Positions 16,518 to 24,452 of a DNA stretch of 64,000 nucleotides are shown here, piece after piece (position 1 is the first letter of the stretch; each line of letters starts with the position of its first letter). The stretch comes from an archaeon. Its GTDB lineage: Archaea > Asgardarchaeota > Thorarchaeia > Thorarchaeales > Thorarchaeaceae. The DNA lies in the NCBI GenBank assembly GCA_024275415.1, contig JAJRZD010000091.1, positions 1 to 64,000 on the forward strand. The letters run 5' to 3'. A program made the position numbers and the translations under genes. The notes beneath the pieces are model-generated. The model searched no databases and had not been told where the DNA came from. It saw only the letters and a program-made list of their open reading frames with translations.

Positions 16518-17180
16518 ATGGGAACCTTCTCTCGCATATTCGGCACCGAAGATAAGAAGTTGCAGAAGAGGGCTGATGAGCTCCTACTCAGGCTCAGCAA
16601 GGGACTTCAATCTGCAAGTGCCAAGCTTTGTGTGGCATCAAAGGTCTGGGAGGAACAGAAACTCGATGTTCTTAGGGAAATAGAACACGAGGTCATTGAA
16701 CTTGAAAGAGAGATGGATGAGGTCAAGGAGGAGCTGATCGAGAACATCCTCACCAAATCAGCATTCCTACCCCAAGCATCTCTGGAACGGCATACTCTTG
16801 CCAAAGCAATGGATCGGGTCGTTGATGCTGCTGAGAATGCTATCCGTATAATGGCTATGGGGTGTGGTATGAAACCTCCATCTGAGATTCGGAAACTTGG
16901 GAAGAAAGTATGGATGTGCACTGACTTGCTTCAAGATGCTGTCAAATATCTGTACAAGGACTTCAATAAAGCCATAGACATAACCAGAGAGCTGGATCAT
17001 CTCAGGGAAGAAGCCCGTGATATCCAATTCTTGCTGCTTGGAAATCTGTATAACACTCCCGAATTTCGTCCTAATGAGATTATCCTGTTCCAGACCGTTT
17101 CCGAAAGGATGGTTTTGGTAGCACAACGGGCCGAGGATGCCGCGGACTACATTCGTGAGCTTGCTGTCAAGTACAGCTGA
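16518..17180 (+). CDS. DUF47/PhoU-like phosphate transport accessory protein
   Basis: A 220-residue, all-helical protein of the DUF47 (PhoU-like) family. Long amphipathic helices are visible (EIEHEVIELEREMDEVKEEL; AMDRVVDAAENAIRIM; RAEDAADYIRELAV), matching the three-helix bundle repeats of PhoU. Acidic E/D clusters typically bind metal ions. DUF47 genes commonly precede PiT transporters and are thought to regulate them. Here the stop lies 16 bases before the PiT start, so they form an operon. GGAG is nine bases before the ATG. The promoter carries the palindrome at 16455-16479. Confidence 0.87.
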   Translation: MGTFSRIFGTEDKKLQKRADELLLRLSKGLQSASAKLCVASKVWEEQKLDVLREIEHEVIELEREMDEVKEELIENILTKSAFLPQASLERHTLAKAMDRVVDAAENAIRIMAMGCGMKPPSEIRKLGKKVWMCTDLLQDAVKYLYKDFNKAIDITRELDHLREEARDIQFLLLGNLYNTPEFRPNEIILFQTVSERMVLVAQRAEDAADYIRELAVKYS

Positions 17181-17196
17181 TTCAGAGGAATGAGCA

Positions 17197-18225
17197 GTGG
17201 AACTCTATCTGTTACTTGTCTTGCTCATTATCTGTTTTATAGTGGCCTTTGCCATTGGAAGCAATGACGAAACCATGAGCCCTGCTGTAGGTGCGAGAAT
17301 CTTCTCAATCCGACTTGCAGTCATAATTGGTGGCATCATAAACATAATTGGAGCTATATCTCTTGGAGGTGGCGTTTCAGAGAAGGTAGGCTCTGACTTG
17401 GTCAGCGGTATCTCGCTTACCACGAGCATGGTATTCGCAATTTTGATATCAATGGCAATCTGGTTGCTCTTGGCATCGGCTACCAAGGGACTCCCCATCA
17501 GCACAACACAGTGTATAGTTGGCTCTGTGTTAGGTGTTGCAATAGGTGCTCCACTTCTTGGCATCGATGGTTGGGGCATCTCGGTCATTGACTGGTTTAT
17601 TGTCATAGAGATATTCGCAGGCTGGATTATTTCTCCTATCATCGGATTCCTCATAGCTGGGTTTGTCTTTGCCACAGTCCGACGAATTCAGAAGCGGGCT
17701 TCTGGCCTTGAGGCCCGCGAGAAACAAGAGCGAATTGCGGCATATGGTCTAGCACTTTTCCTTATCTTTACAGGACTGAGTCGTGGAGGCAATGATGTAG
17801 CTAATGCGGTATCTCCACTTATTGCAATGGAGGACTTCCAAGGCACTTTTTCGATTGGCAGTGTGACCGTTGGGACATTTATCATCCCTCTCTTCGTTGG
17901 TGGTCTGGGTATGGCTATCGGGCTCGCAGTCGTGGGCCGAAAAGTAATCAAGACCCTGTCTACAGAGGTTGTCACACTTTCCCCATCATCGGCTCTTTCA
18001 GCCAGTGTTTCAGTCTCATTGGTCATGTTCGTGGGCACGTACTTTGGTCTTCCTCTCAGCGGGACGCATGTTCTTGTGGCAGCTTTGATTGCAGTCGGAT
18101 GGGTTTCTCAGGAACCAGTTCATAAAAAGCAAGTAAAGTCTATCATCATATCTTGGATAGCCACAGTTCCAATATCGGCGCTATTTGGTTTCTTCATTTT
18201 ATTGTTCACGAACATGGTCGTATAG
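17197..18225 (+). CDS. pit: PiT-family inorganic phosphate transporter
   Basis: A 342-residue PiT permease that imports inorganic phosphate with a cation. The two PD001131-type inverted signatures are present: GSNDETMSPAVGARI near the N-terminus and GGNDVANAVSPLIA in the middle. Also visible are GLPISTTQCIVGSVLG and GLPLSGTHVLVAALIAVGW. About 9-10 hydrophobic helices are expected. The first signature has GSNDETMS where most PiT proteins have GANDVANA, a partial departure that may alter ion coupling. GTG at 17197 is supported by AGAGGA seven bases upstream. It follows the DUF47 gene. Confidence 0.9.
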   Translation: MELYLLLVLLIICFIVAFAIGSNDETMSPAVGARIFSIRLAVIIGGIINIIGAISLGGGVSEKVGSDLVSGISLTTSMVFAILISMAIWLLLASATKGLPISTTQCIVGSVLGVAIGAPLLGIDGWGISVIDWFIVIEIFAGWIISPIIGFLIAGFVFATVRRIQKRASGLEAREKQERIAAYGLALFLIFTGLSRGGNDVANAVSPLIAMEDFQGTFSIGSVTVGTFIIPLFVGGLGMAIGLAVVGRKVIKTLSTEVVTLSPSSALSASVSVSLVMFVGTYFGLPLSGTHVLVAALIAVGWVSQEPVHKKQVKSIIISWIATVPISALFGFFILLFTNMVV

Positions 18226-18226
18226 G

Positions 18227-18982
18227 TCAACGAGATATCACGGACTTTCCAACTTCTGGCTTACGGTGGATGATAAGGGACTCTTTGGCCTTTTTTCCTA
18301 ATTATCTTGCTTCAAGTTCGAGGAGATGCACCTTTCTTGACGGATTAGGATGCTGTTCATGGGTAGCCTCGATGACCGCGAGATCCGCCCCACTGACTAG
18401 ATCAATAAGGCTTTGACACATCCTGCTATCGCCTGTATATGAAATAACAGACTCTCCAATTTGCACCCTATATCCTACTGCTGGCATGAGGATGTCTCTA
18501 TCTGTATCATTCTCCATGCCATAATGTTCCACACCCATCGCCTTGACCTTAAAGAAATCGGTATCGAATCCCGAGCCGTGCTGCAGTTCGAAGACATTGA
18601 TTTGGAACGGTATTGTATCCAGATAGCTTTCCTTGAACCCCCTGACGATATTCATCACTTCAATGCAACCTCTTGGGACTAGGATGTTCAGTGGATCCTT
18701 TCTCTCAAGCATCCTAAGAAAACCGAGCAGTGTCCATAGTCCTCCGACGTGGTCAAAATGTCCATGTGTTATGATTACAAGGTCAATCTCGTTCACAAAG
18801 TCAAGAGACCCTGTGCTTAATAGGTCTCGAACAGCACCATCTCCCACATCCATGAGCAAGATACGTCCCGTGAATTTTGACACCACAATGACAGTCGTTC
18901 CGACACCCGCTGCACTGTACGGAATGGCTACACTAACTTCGTCATTTTCCCAGTTCGCGGTGTGCCTCGCTGGTGCTAGCAT
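18227..18982 (-). pseudogene. Metallo-beta-lactamase-fold hydrolase (RNase Z-like) interrupted by an in-frame TAA
   Basis: The open part (18302-18982, 226 residues) is an MBL-fold hydrolase with the metal motif THGHFDHVGG, the Asp block YTGDSR and a later EATHEQH. It ends with VHLLELEAR then TAA (18304-18302). The same frame continues past that stop as LGKKAKESLIIHRKP and 9 further codons, closing with TGA at 18227-18229. This continuation matches the expected C-terminal helix of MBL proteins (VHLTxxEAxxLGKKAKE). The full gene would therefore have 250 sense positions with one nonsense codon, ending right beside the PiT stop. It could be a recent loss, a sequencing error or stop readthrough. 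Confidence 0.8.
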
Positions 18983-19115
18983 CTTCTGTTAGTCTCCTAT
19001 GAGTTCACCATCACAGTGTTTCAATTTGTCAAAAAGGTGTCGATGACATATGCTTCAACCGTTGGGGAAATAAATAGGAGGAGTTGATGCGGGATGCACT
19101 CCCACATCAGTAGTT

Positions 19116-20225
19116 TCAATCGTATCCCAGTTTTGGCACCCTTGCCATCCATGCCATGAAATACCCTACAAGAACCGAAATGATTAATCCCGCGACCACC
19201 GAGAACATGACTGTGAGGATATCCGGCGTAGTATTGTACATGAGCTGCATAATGCTCCAATATGTGAAGGCGAGTGACATACCCGAGAAAGCGACCTTTT
19301 TCAAGGGGGTTTTTACGCTCTTCGTCTGGAATATGCCTAGATGAGTCATCGCAGCTGCAAGGATCCCTCCTTGTTCTCGCTTCAGGTGGAGCGACTTGGC
19401 GAGCTTCCCTACTGGCACTTTCGATTTTGGACGAACCACGTTCAACGCTTTTGGTGCATATTGTGCGACCTCCTCGGCACCAGGGAATGCCTGTTTCACC
19501 CTCCCAATCAGTTCCTCTTTGCCAATCTTCTCCTTTTTCTTGGGGCGTCGTCTGAGTACCACTGGAGCTGGGAATATGCCGATGTCCTTGGCAGTCTTTC
19601 CTTTTCTCATCTTGCGAGCTGCAAAGATGCCCTTCTGGAACTCGTCAAGAGACAATAACAGGCTGAATACCGCCATGACTGCGAATCCCACGGTGATCAT
19701 CCCAGTAACTGAGCTTAGGGCTCCGGCACCCGTGGCACCAATTGCAAGGGCGAAATTCTCTGTGACCGTGACATTATCAGATGACCCGAACAATGTATAG
19801 GTGAGTGAAAACGTCCCCTCTATTGTGCCTGAAACAAGATCGACACCACCAGGGGTTAGTGTGCTCAGGTCTAATGATGTGTTAAGAATGGTTTCTGAAA
19901 CTCCATTAATCAATGGCACATTTAGGTCAAATGGCTGGTTGAAAATGGGGATGCTCAGGTAAAACATAGAGAATGAACCTGATTTCAATGTGAGGTTCGC
20001 ACCGACATCGATTGTCACAACAAACTCCACGGGTTCTGTTAGGACTATCGGAATCGGATTATTTGCATCGGAATCAGTTGCTGAAGTATCATTGATCTCA
20101 AGCAAGAATGCAAGATTGTCGTCACCACTCCATCCAACAGGCTGTGCCTGAAGTGGCATGATTATGAACGAACCTGTCAAACAGAGTATAATGAACACAC
20201 TAAGAATACGAGGTGCCGCACGCAT
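19116..20225 (-). CDS. Secreted/membrane protein of unknown function
   Basis: A 369-residue protein. The N-terminus is a signal peptide (RILSVFIILCLTGSFIIMPLQAQ), followed by an extracellular beta-rich region of about 140 residues with several NxT sites (NDTS, NLTL, NTSL, NVTV). A membrane helix follows (SVTGMITVGFAVMAVFSLLLSL), then a strongly basic cytoplasmic segment (RRRPKKKEKIGKEEL) and two more helices near the C-terminus (ILTVMFSVVAGLIISVLVGYFMAWM). No family is recognised. ATG at 20225 follows an upstream GAGGAGAG; GTG at 20228 is the alternative. Confidence 0.7.
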   Translation of the reverse strand: MRAAPRILSVFIILCLTGSFIIMPLQAQPVGWSGDDNLAFLLEINDTSATDSDANNPIPIVLTEPVEFVVTIDVGANLTLKSGSFSMFYLSIPIFNQPFDLNVPLINGVSETILNTSLDLSTLTPGGVDLVSGTIEGTFSLTYTLFGSSDNVTVTENFALAIGATGAGALSSVTGMITVGFAVMAVFSLLLSLDEFQKGIFAARKMRKGKTAKDIGIFPAPVVLRRRPKKKEKIGKEELIGRVKQAFPGAEEVAQYAPKALNVVRPKSKVPVGKLAKSLHLKREQGGILAAAMTHLGIFQTKSVKTPLKKVAFSGMSLAFTYWSIMQLMYNTTPDILTVMFSVVAGLIISVLVGYFMAWMARVPKLGYD

Positions 20226-20299
20226 CACATCTCTCTCCTCTATCGGATGATTGTCTATATCAGATACGAGTTCGTGCTTATATCTTTAGAGCGTACGAG

Positions 20300-20413
20300 C
20301 TATCTCGTCCTTCCAAATGCCTCCTCGATTTCCCTATCAAATTCCTCATCGTCCTCTGGCTCAAAATAAACACGTCGTTTCGGTTGCTCTCTCGTCGGCA
20401 GAGCCCAATTCAA
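20300..20413 (-). CDS. 37-residue acidic ORF, translationally coupled
   Basis: A TTG at 20413 overlaps the TGA stop of the upstream small membrane protein (TTGA) and has GGTGA four bases before it. The frame encodes MNWALPTREQPKRR, then an acidic run (EPEDDEEFDREIEEAFG) and stops at 20300. The charge pattern and overlap suggest a real coupled small protein. It is short, so certainty is limited. Confidence 0.4.
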   Translation of the reverse strand: MNWALPTREQPKRRVYFEPEDDEEFDREIEEAFGRTR

Positions 20414-20664
20414 TGTTTCACCAAATAATAACCTGCAAGACAAGCGATTACTGCTATTATCAACTTCGACTCGCTCAAGGGAATGTTGAATCCTATGATA
20501 ATCCCCACAAGAATCCCTCCAACGAATCCTACAACCACACCTAACAGTATTCGTTCTACTGCTTTTAGATCCCCTTGTCCCCCTATCAGATATCCCATTC
20601 CTATCCCCGCCATGATGGCAGTCCCACCATATATGAGAGTTGGAATATCGAAGAGCGACTGCAG
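20410..20664 (-). CDS. Small three-helix membrane protein, probable CTG start
   Basis: An 84-residue membrane protein with three hydrophobic segments (IPTLIYGGTAIMAGIGMGYLI; ILLGVVVGFVGGILVGIIIGF; KLIIAVIACLAGYYLV), rich in Gly zippers. The only near-perfect ribosome site, AAGGAGGT (20679-20672), lies seven bases before an in-frame CTG at 20664. The first in-frame ATG is at 20613 and would remove the first helix. A CTG start is rare but fits the sequence best here. It overlaps the next small ORF by TTGA. The function is unknown. Confidence 0.55.
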   Translation of the reverse strand: MQSLFDIPTLIYGGTAIMAGIGMGYLIGGQGDLKAVERILLGVVVGFVGGILVGIIIGFNIPLSESKLIIAVIACLAGYYLVKH

Positions 20665-20727
20665 TAGTGATACCTCCTTGCAAGTCGATCACTCAGAGAT
20701 ACATCACATAATCTTTTGCATTGACCA

Positions 20728-21276
20728 TCACCATTTGTCATGGTGGACTATCTCGCCAATCTCCTTGCGATCTCTGGGTGCTCGCTCTTTTCCCTGAGTT
20801 CGCTCATCAAGCAATGTAATATCGCCAGCGTATCCGATGAAGATTACAGTTCCAATTCGACGATCTTCTGGGATTCCAGTAACATCCTTCAATTTTCGTT
20901 CATCCCAGCCTGCTGTGGGATGGGCTATCAACCCGAGATGGAATGACTGCAGAAGAATATTCTGAGTTGCCAGCCCTACGTCCATCATCCAGTAGGGGAG
21001 CCCATGAGCCCCACATCCTCCGTTCTCTTTTGTGACAACAATAAGCATGACTGGCGCACGTTTTCCCCACGCATTTCCCCTGCTTATTCCCTCGTGTGCT
21101 TGTTGTAATAATTCAGGGCCAGTGATGATCACGAACTCCCATTCTTGAGTGTTGGCGCAGGACGGAGCCAGCCTTCCCGCCTCAAGTATCGTGTCAAGCA
21201 TCTCTCTTGGAACTGGTCGTGTGTCGAATGCACGTTTGCTTGTTCTTACCTTGATTTCTTCAAGTAGTCCTTTCAT
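20728..21276 (-). CDS. Nitroreductase-family FMN oxidoreductase
   Basis: A 182-residue nitroreductase-type flavoprotein from the ATG at 21276, which has GGAGGAC six bases upstream; the longer frame to 21399 is rejected because it runs into the neighbouring small gene. Motifs: VRTSKRAFDTRPVP near the N-terminus (FMN phosphate contacts), LAPSCANTQEWEFV, and GLIAHPTAGWDE toward the C-terminus. These enzymes use FMN and NAD(P)H or reduced ferredoxin to reduce nitro groups, quinones or flavins. The upstream zinc mini-protein appears to be in the same operon. The substrate is unknown. Confidence 0.85.
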   Translation of the reverse strand: MKGLLEEIKVRTSKRAFDTRPVPREMLDTILEAGRLAPSCANTQEWEFVIITGPELLQQAHEGISRGNAWGKRAPVMLIVVTKENGGCGAHGLPYWMMDVGLATQNILLQSFHLGLIAHPTAGWDERKLKDVTGIPEDRRIGTVIFIGYAGDITLLDERTQGKERAPRDRKEIGEIVHHDKW

Positions 21277-21319
21277 AACAGTCCTCCTGTGATAGGGGTG
21301 TAATGCATTGGAAGGTATT

Positions 21320-21487
21320 TCACTCCTTGAGTTCCATATACTCGTCACAGTGCTTTGGTATCTCCTGAGCACCACATCCGGCTCCCATCCAGCAGACAAG
21401 CTGGTTCCCTTCTACATGCATATCCTGCCCACAGTGAGTGGGTACTGCAGCCTCTTCGCCACATTTTGTACATACTAATCGCGACAT
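21320..21487 (-). CDS. 55-residue zinc-ribbon-type mini-protein
   Basis: The protein starts MSRLVCTKCGEEA and has cysteines at about residues 6, 9, 19, 32, 38 and 47 plus several His (THCGQDMH, LVCWMGAGCG, PKHCDEY). This is a compact double Cys cluster able to bind zinc or iron, similar in spirit to rubredoxin or desulforedoxin-like mini-proteins. A GGTG lies eight bases before the ATG, and an A/T-rich TATA-like element (AATAAATATA, about 21519-21528) gives a start near 21497. It lies 43 bases before the nitroreductase and may supply electrons to it or act as a small metal protein. Confidence 0.7.
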   Translation of the reverse strand: MSRLVCTKCGEEAAVPTHCGQDMHVEGNQLVCWMGAGCGAQEIPKHCDEYMELKE

Positions 21488-21636
21488 AAAATAGCACCAG
21501 TAACTCCTATGTGTTAACTATATTTATTCGTTATCATATGGTGTCGTTTTGGTGATTCCTGCTTGAACTTGAAAGACTGGGATGAATCCCTGAGAGTCGG
21601 TTATGATTTCTCTTGAAGGCATAAAGTAGACCGCTG

Positions 21637-22896
21637 TCACTTTGGATAGTATTTTCTCAGATCCTCAGCGTAGACTTTCTCTACAGTCTTGTGTGCTCCT
21701 GGTGTGTCAAGTTCGACATCACGTTTTAGAGACTTATCCTCAGATAGGATCTCCTTGAATACCTCGTTCTGGATGATAAGTCGTTGCACCTCGTTACTTC
21801 CAGTCCAGATTGTTGCAAGACGGGCATCCCTGTATAATCGTTCGATGGGGTAGACATCAGTATACCCAATCCCGCCGAGAATCTGCATTGATTCGTGCAC
21901 AGCTTTGAATCCCGCCTCGGTAGCGTATGCCTTTGCCATCGAAATCTCTTTCCGGCACCATGCTCCTGTATCTGCGACTTTAGCTGCACGATAAATTAGG
22001 CCTCTTGCTGCATCAAGTTCCATCGCACAATCCGCGACTTTGAAACTGATTGCCTCAAACCTACGGATTGTCCTACCAAACGCCTCTCGTTTGTCAGCGT
22101 ACCTGGCGGCTATCTCAAGTGCGGCTCTACCCATCCCTATTGAGCCTGCTGCTGATGTCAGACGTTCTGGGCGCATCATGCTGTTGAACACACTATTGCC
22201 ATCATGCAGTTCTCCGACAATGTTCGTTTCAGGCACCTCGACATCCTTCATGACAATTCGAGCCGCTCCCATTCCCCTGCAACCCATCAACTCGTACTCT
22301 TCCTCGACCTTGACGCCTGCATCTCTGTCCACCAGGAATGCACTAAGTGACTTGTGAGGCGGAGCTTCGAAATCAGTCTTCGCATAGATGATGAAATAGT
22401 CCGCGCCGATGCCCCCTGCGACGAAACGTTTCTCACCATTAATGATGTAGATGTCCCCCTTTCTGATGGCAGTGGTATTGGTTCCAAAGAAGTCAGAGCC
22501 ACCACGAGGTTCTGTCAGCCCCTCTCCACAGATTTTTTTACCTTTCAATGTGGGCTGGAGATAATTCCTCTTCAACTCCTCACTGCCATGGAAAAAGATA
22601 CCTTCTCCAATGATGCTTGGTAATGAATAGGCACATCCCAGTGCTATGCCTAGGACACCTACCTCCTCAATTGCAACCATCTCGGAAACCCATCCTAGTC
22701 CTCTTCCACCGTACTCTTTTGGGAATCGCAGTCCCAAGAGGTTCTCTTTGGCCGCAGCCTTTACGAACTCGTACGGATACTCCTTCTCCTTCGAATCCAT
22801 GGCAATGAGAAGCTCTCTATCAACTTTATCTCGAACAAAAGCGCGAACCTCATCTCTGAGTGATCTTTCTTCATCAGTCAAAAGCACATCGAACAT
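21637..22896 (-). CDS. Acyl-CoA dehydrogenase
   Basis: A 419-residue acyl-CoA dehydrogenase that introduces a trans-2 double bond into acyl-CoA using FAD. Visible: N-terminal helical domain with DEERSLRDEVRAFVRD, the middle domain CGEGLTEPRGGSDFFG, and the C-terminal FAD segment MQILGGIGYTDVYPIERLYRDARLATIWTGSNEVQR. The catalytic-loop region around TIWTGSNE lacks a clear Glu two residues after the Trp-Thr pair, so the exact subfamily is uncertain. ATG at 22896 avoids overlap with the ferredoxin gene that ends at 22919; an ATG at 22932 is possible. It pairs with the ferredoxin upstream. Confidence 0.9.
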   Translation of the reverse strand: MFDVLLTDEERSLRDEVRAFVRDKVDRELLIAMDSKEKEYPYEFVKAAAKENLLGLRFPKEYGGRGLGWVSEMVAIEEVGVLGIALGCAYSLPSIIGEGIFFHGSEELKRNYLQPTLKGKKICGEGLTEPRGGSDFFGTNTTAIRKGDIYIINGEKRFVAGGIGADYFIIYAKTDFEAPPHKSLSAFLVDRDAGVKVEEEYELMGCRGMGAARIVMKDVEVPETNIVGELHDGNSVFNSMMRPERLTSAAGSIGMGRAALEIAARYADKREAFGRTIRRFEAISFKVADCAMELDAARGLIYRAAKVADTGAWCRKEISMAKAYATEAGFKAVHESMQILGGIGYTDVYPIERLYRDARLATIWTGSNEVQRLIIQNEVFKEILSEDKSLKRDVELDTPGAHKTVEKVYAEDLRKYYPK

Positions 22897-22918
22897 CGTT
22901 TCCAATCTCACGCGGTAG

Positions 22919-23251
22919 TTATACATTTCCAAGTAAAGAGTCTAGCGTATCATCAGAGCCCACATGCTTGTCAACGCAGATAGCCTCTGTTGGACACACC
23001 ATCTCACAAATCATACAGAAAATACAATCCCTTTCGTTGGTGGGGACGACCACCATATCCTCTCTGAGAATGGTGAACACACTGGTTGGACACGCATTTA
23101 CGCACTTCATGCATCCAATACACGATTCGAGATGAATTCCTACTATGGATCCATGTATTTCGCCTTCGGCATGCTTAGCGATCCAGATGTCATAGGATTT
23201 TGTCTTTACATCCACATTCCACGTATCTCGATACGTCCGATCGATTGGCAA
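22919..23251 (-). CDS. Ferredoxin with two [4Fe-4S] clusters, partner of the acyl-CoA dehydrogenase
   Basis: A 110-residue protein with an approximately 40-residue N-terminal extension and two CxxCxxCxxxCP sites: CIGCMKCVNACP and CIFCMICEMVCP. Two [4Fe-4S] clusters are expected. Start is TTG at 23251 with AAGGTC seven bases upstream; no internal Met gives an alternative. The gene directly precedes the acyl-CoA dehydrogenase (22 bases apart), and no electron-transfer flavoprotein genes are present, so it probably takes electrons from the dehydrogenase, or passes them on to the Hdr or other ferredoxin-linked enzymes. That role is inference from context. Confidence 0.87.
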   Translation of the reverse strand: MPIDRTYRDTWNVDVKTKSYDIWIAKHAEGEIHGSIVGIHLESCIGCMKCVNACPTSVFTILREDMVVVPTNERDCIFCMICEMVCPTEAICVDKHVGSDDTLDSLLGNV

Positions 23252-23298
23252 ACGCTTTGACCTTCTCTAAAGCATATCATCAAACTACTGTGCACTTA

Positions 23299-23742
23299 CT
23301 ACTCAAGGTCTCCCAGTCTTTTCTCTCCCTCTATTGCTTGCAACGGGGTGAGATTGATGGTTGCCTCAAGAGTGCCGAGGTATTCTCCTTCTTCGCTTCT
23401 AATGGCTCGGTAGCGGATGAGCACTTTGCTCAGAACCCCATCCACTTGCATATCCAACCAGAAATCAATCTGGTCACGCTCACCACTCTTAAGATACTGG
23501 AGGACTTTCTCTACATTATGGATGCTCGCAGGGGGATGACACATTCGCACGTTCCGTCCAATCACGGCAGGCCCTCTCTTGAAGATCCTGACGCCATGCC
23601 TATTCCAATAAAGGACGTTATCGTCTGCATCAATCACTGAGAAGTCCACTGGAAGGACATCATGCACCATTGAAAGAAAATCTGGAGTCATCGCCTCTAA
23701 TGCCTTGAGTAAAGGTTCAATTCTCATGGTAAATGATGACAT
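23299..23742 (-). CDS. PAS-domain protein (DUF438 C-terminal-like)
   Basis: A 147-residue single-domain PAS protein. Motifs LPVDFSVIDADDNVLYWN, PAVIGRNVRMCHPPASIHNV and FWLDMQ match the PAS module found at the C-terminus of DUF438 proteins (RxCHPPxSxxxV). PAS domains bind small ligands or haem or flavin and sense redox or metabolites; the CHPP Cys/His pair could bind a metal or haem. There is no attached kinase or HTH. Start ATG at 23742 has AGGAAGA upstream. It is transcribed with the ferredoxin gene direction and lies just upstream of it. Function unknown. Confidence 0.75.
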   Translation of the reverse strand: MSSFTMRIEPLLKALEAMTPDFLSMVHDVLPVDFSVIDADDNVLYWNRHGVRIFKRGPAVIGRNVRMCHPPASIHNVEKVLQYLKSGERDQIDFWLDMQVDGVLSKVLIRYRAIRSEEGEYLGTLEATINLTPLQAIEGEKRLGDLE

Positions 23743-23928
23743 CTGAGATCTTCCTAAAAAATTATGTTTATGGTCCGAAGGAGTTCAGTTATCATCTTGG
23801 ACAGTCATGGGAGAATCAAAGCCCATTTCTGAGCATTTCAGTACCAATGTGCCTAACTCTTAAGAAGCTTTAACATAATGTGACAGCAGGATTCCAGTAG
23901 TCAAAGACCATAGCATGGAGGTTCTCCT

Positions 23929-24414
23929 GTGGAGGAAGTCATCATCAGATTCCGGACGACAAACGGGCTTGAGCAAAGCCGTGTTCTATCCGTCCATGAG
24001 AGCGCGTTGAACTTAGACCTTCGGAATATAGCAGAGATTGACTTGCTCCCACTCGTCTGGTGCAGCAAACTTGAACGACTGTCTATTCGCTATAATCATC
24101 TTGTTGAGATAGATCTCTCCCCACTCAGTAAATGTGTGAGTCTTGAAGTACTGCATCTCAATCATAATGAACTAGTAAAAGTGGATCTCCACCCTCTAAG
24201 TGACTGTCCCCATCTTCGAGAGGTGGATTTGAGAAACAACCACCTATCGAGTGTTGACATCTCACCTTTGTTCCACTGCTCAGAACTGGAAACTTTGCTT
24301 TTGGATGATGATGTGACCTTGACTGCTGACCTCCTACTCCGCTCGATTGGTAGTTGGCCCGATGTCCTAGTAGGCTTGTTTCATCGGATTCTCTGGAAAT
24401 CATCTCATATGTAG
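23929..24414 (+). CDS. Leucine-rich-repeat protein
   Basis: A 161-residue protein with about four LRR units of 22-23 residues (LERLSIRYNHLVEIDLSPL, LEVLHLNHNELVKVDLHPL, LREVDLRNNHLSSVDISPL). The consensus LxxLxLxxNxLxxIDLSPLxxC is regular. A short N-terminal cap precedes it and a helical C-terminal tail follows. It would be a horseshoe protein-binding scaffold, common in eukaryotes and seen in Asgard genomes; its target is unknown. GTG at 23929 is supported by GGAGGT six bases upstream. The SDR gene follows 38 bases later. Confidence 0.75.
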   Translation: MEEVIIRFRTTNGLEQSRVLSVHESALNLDLRNIAEIDLLPLVWCSKLERLSIRYNHLVEIDLSPLSKCVSLEVLHLNHNELVKVDLHPLSDCPHLREVDLRNNHLSSVDISPLFHCSELETLLLDDDVTLTADLLLRSIGSWPDVLVGLFHRILWKSSHM

Positions 24415-24452
24415 CGCATTGATCTATGGCCAATATGGAGGAACGAAATACC

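Noticed and set aside
18302..18304. Pyrrolysine or selenocysteine at the in-frame stop of the MBL gene
   Set aside because: The codon is TAA; pyrrolysine uses TAG and selenocysteine uses TGA.
20300..20692. A 130-residue minus-strand frame covering both small genes
   Set aside because: Its composition is poor in normal coding features; the two other frames have ribosome sites and membrane or acidic protein character.
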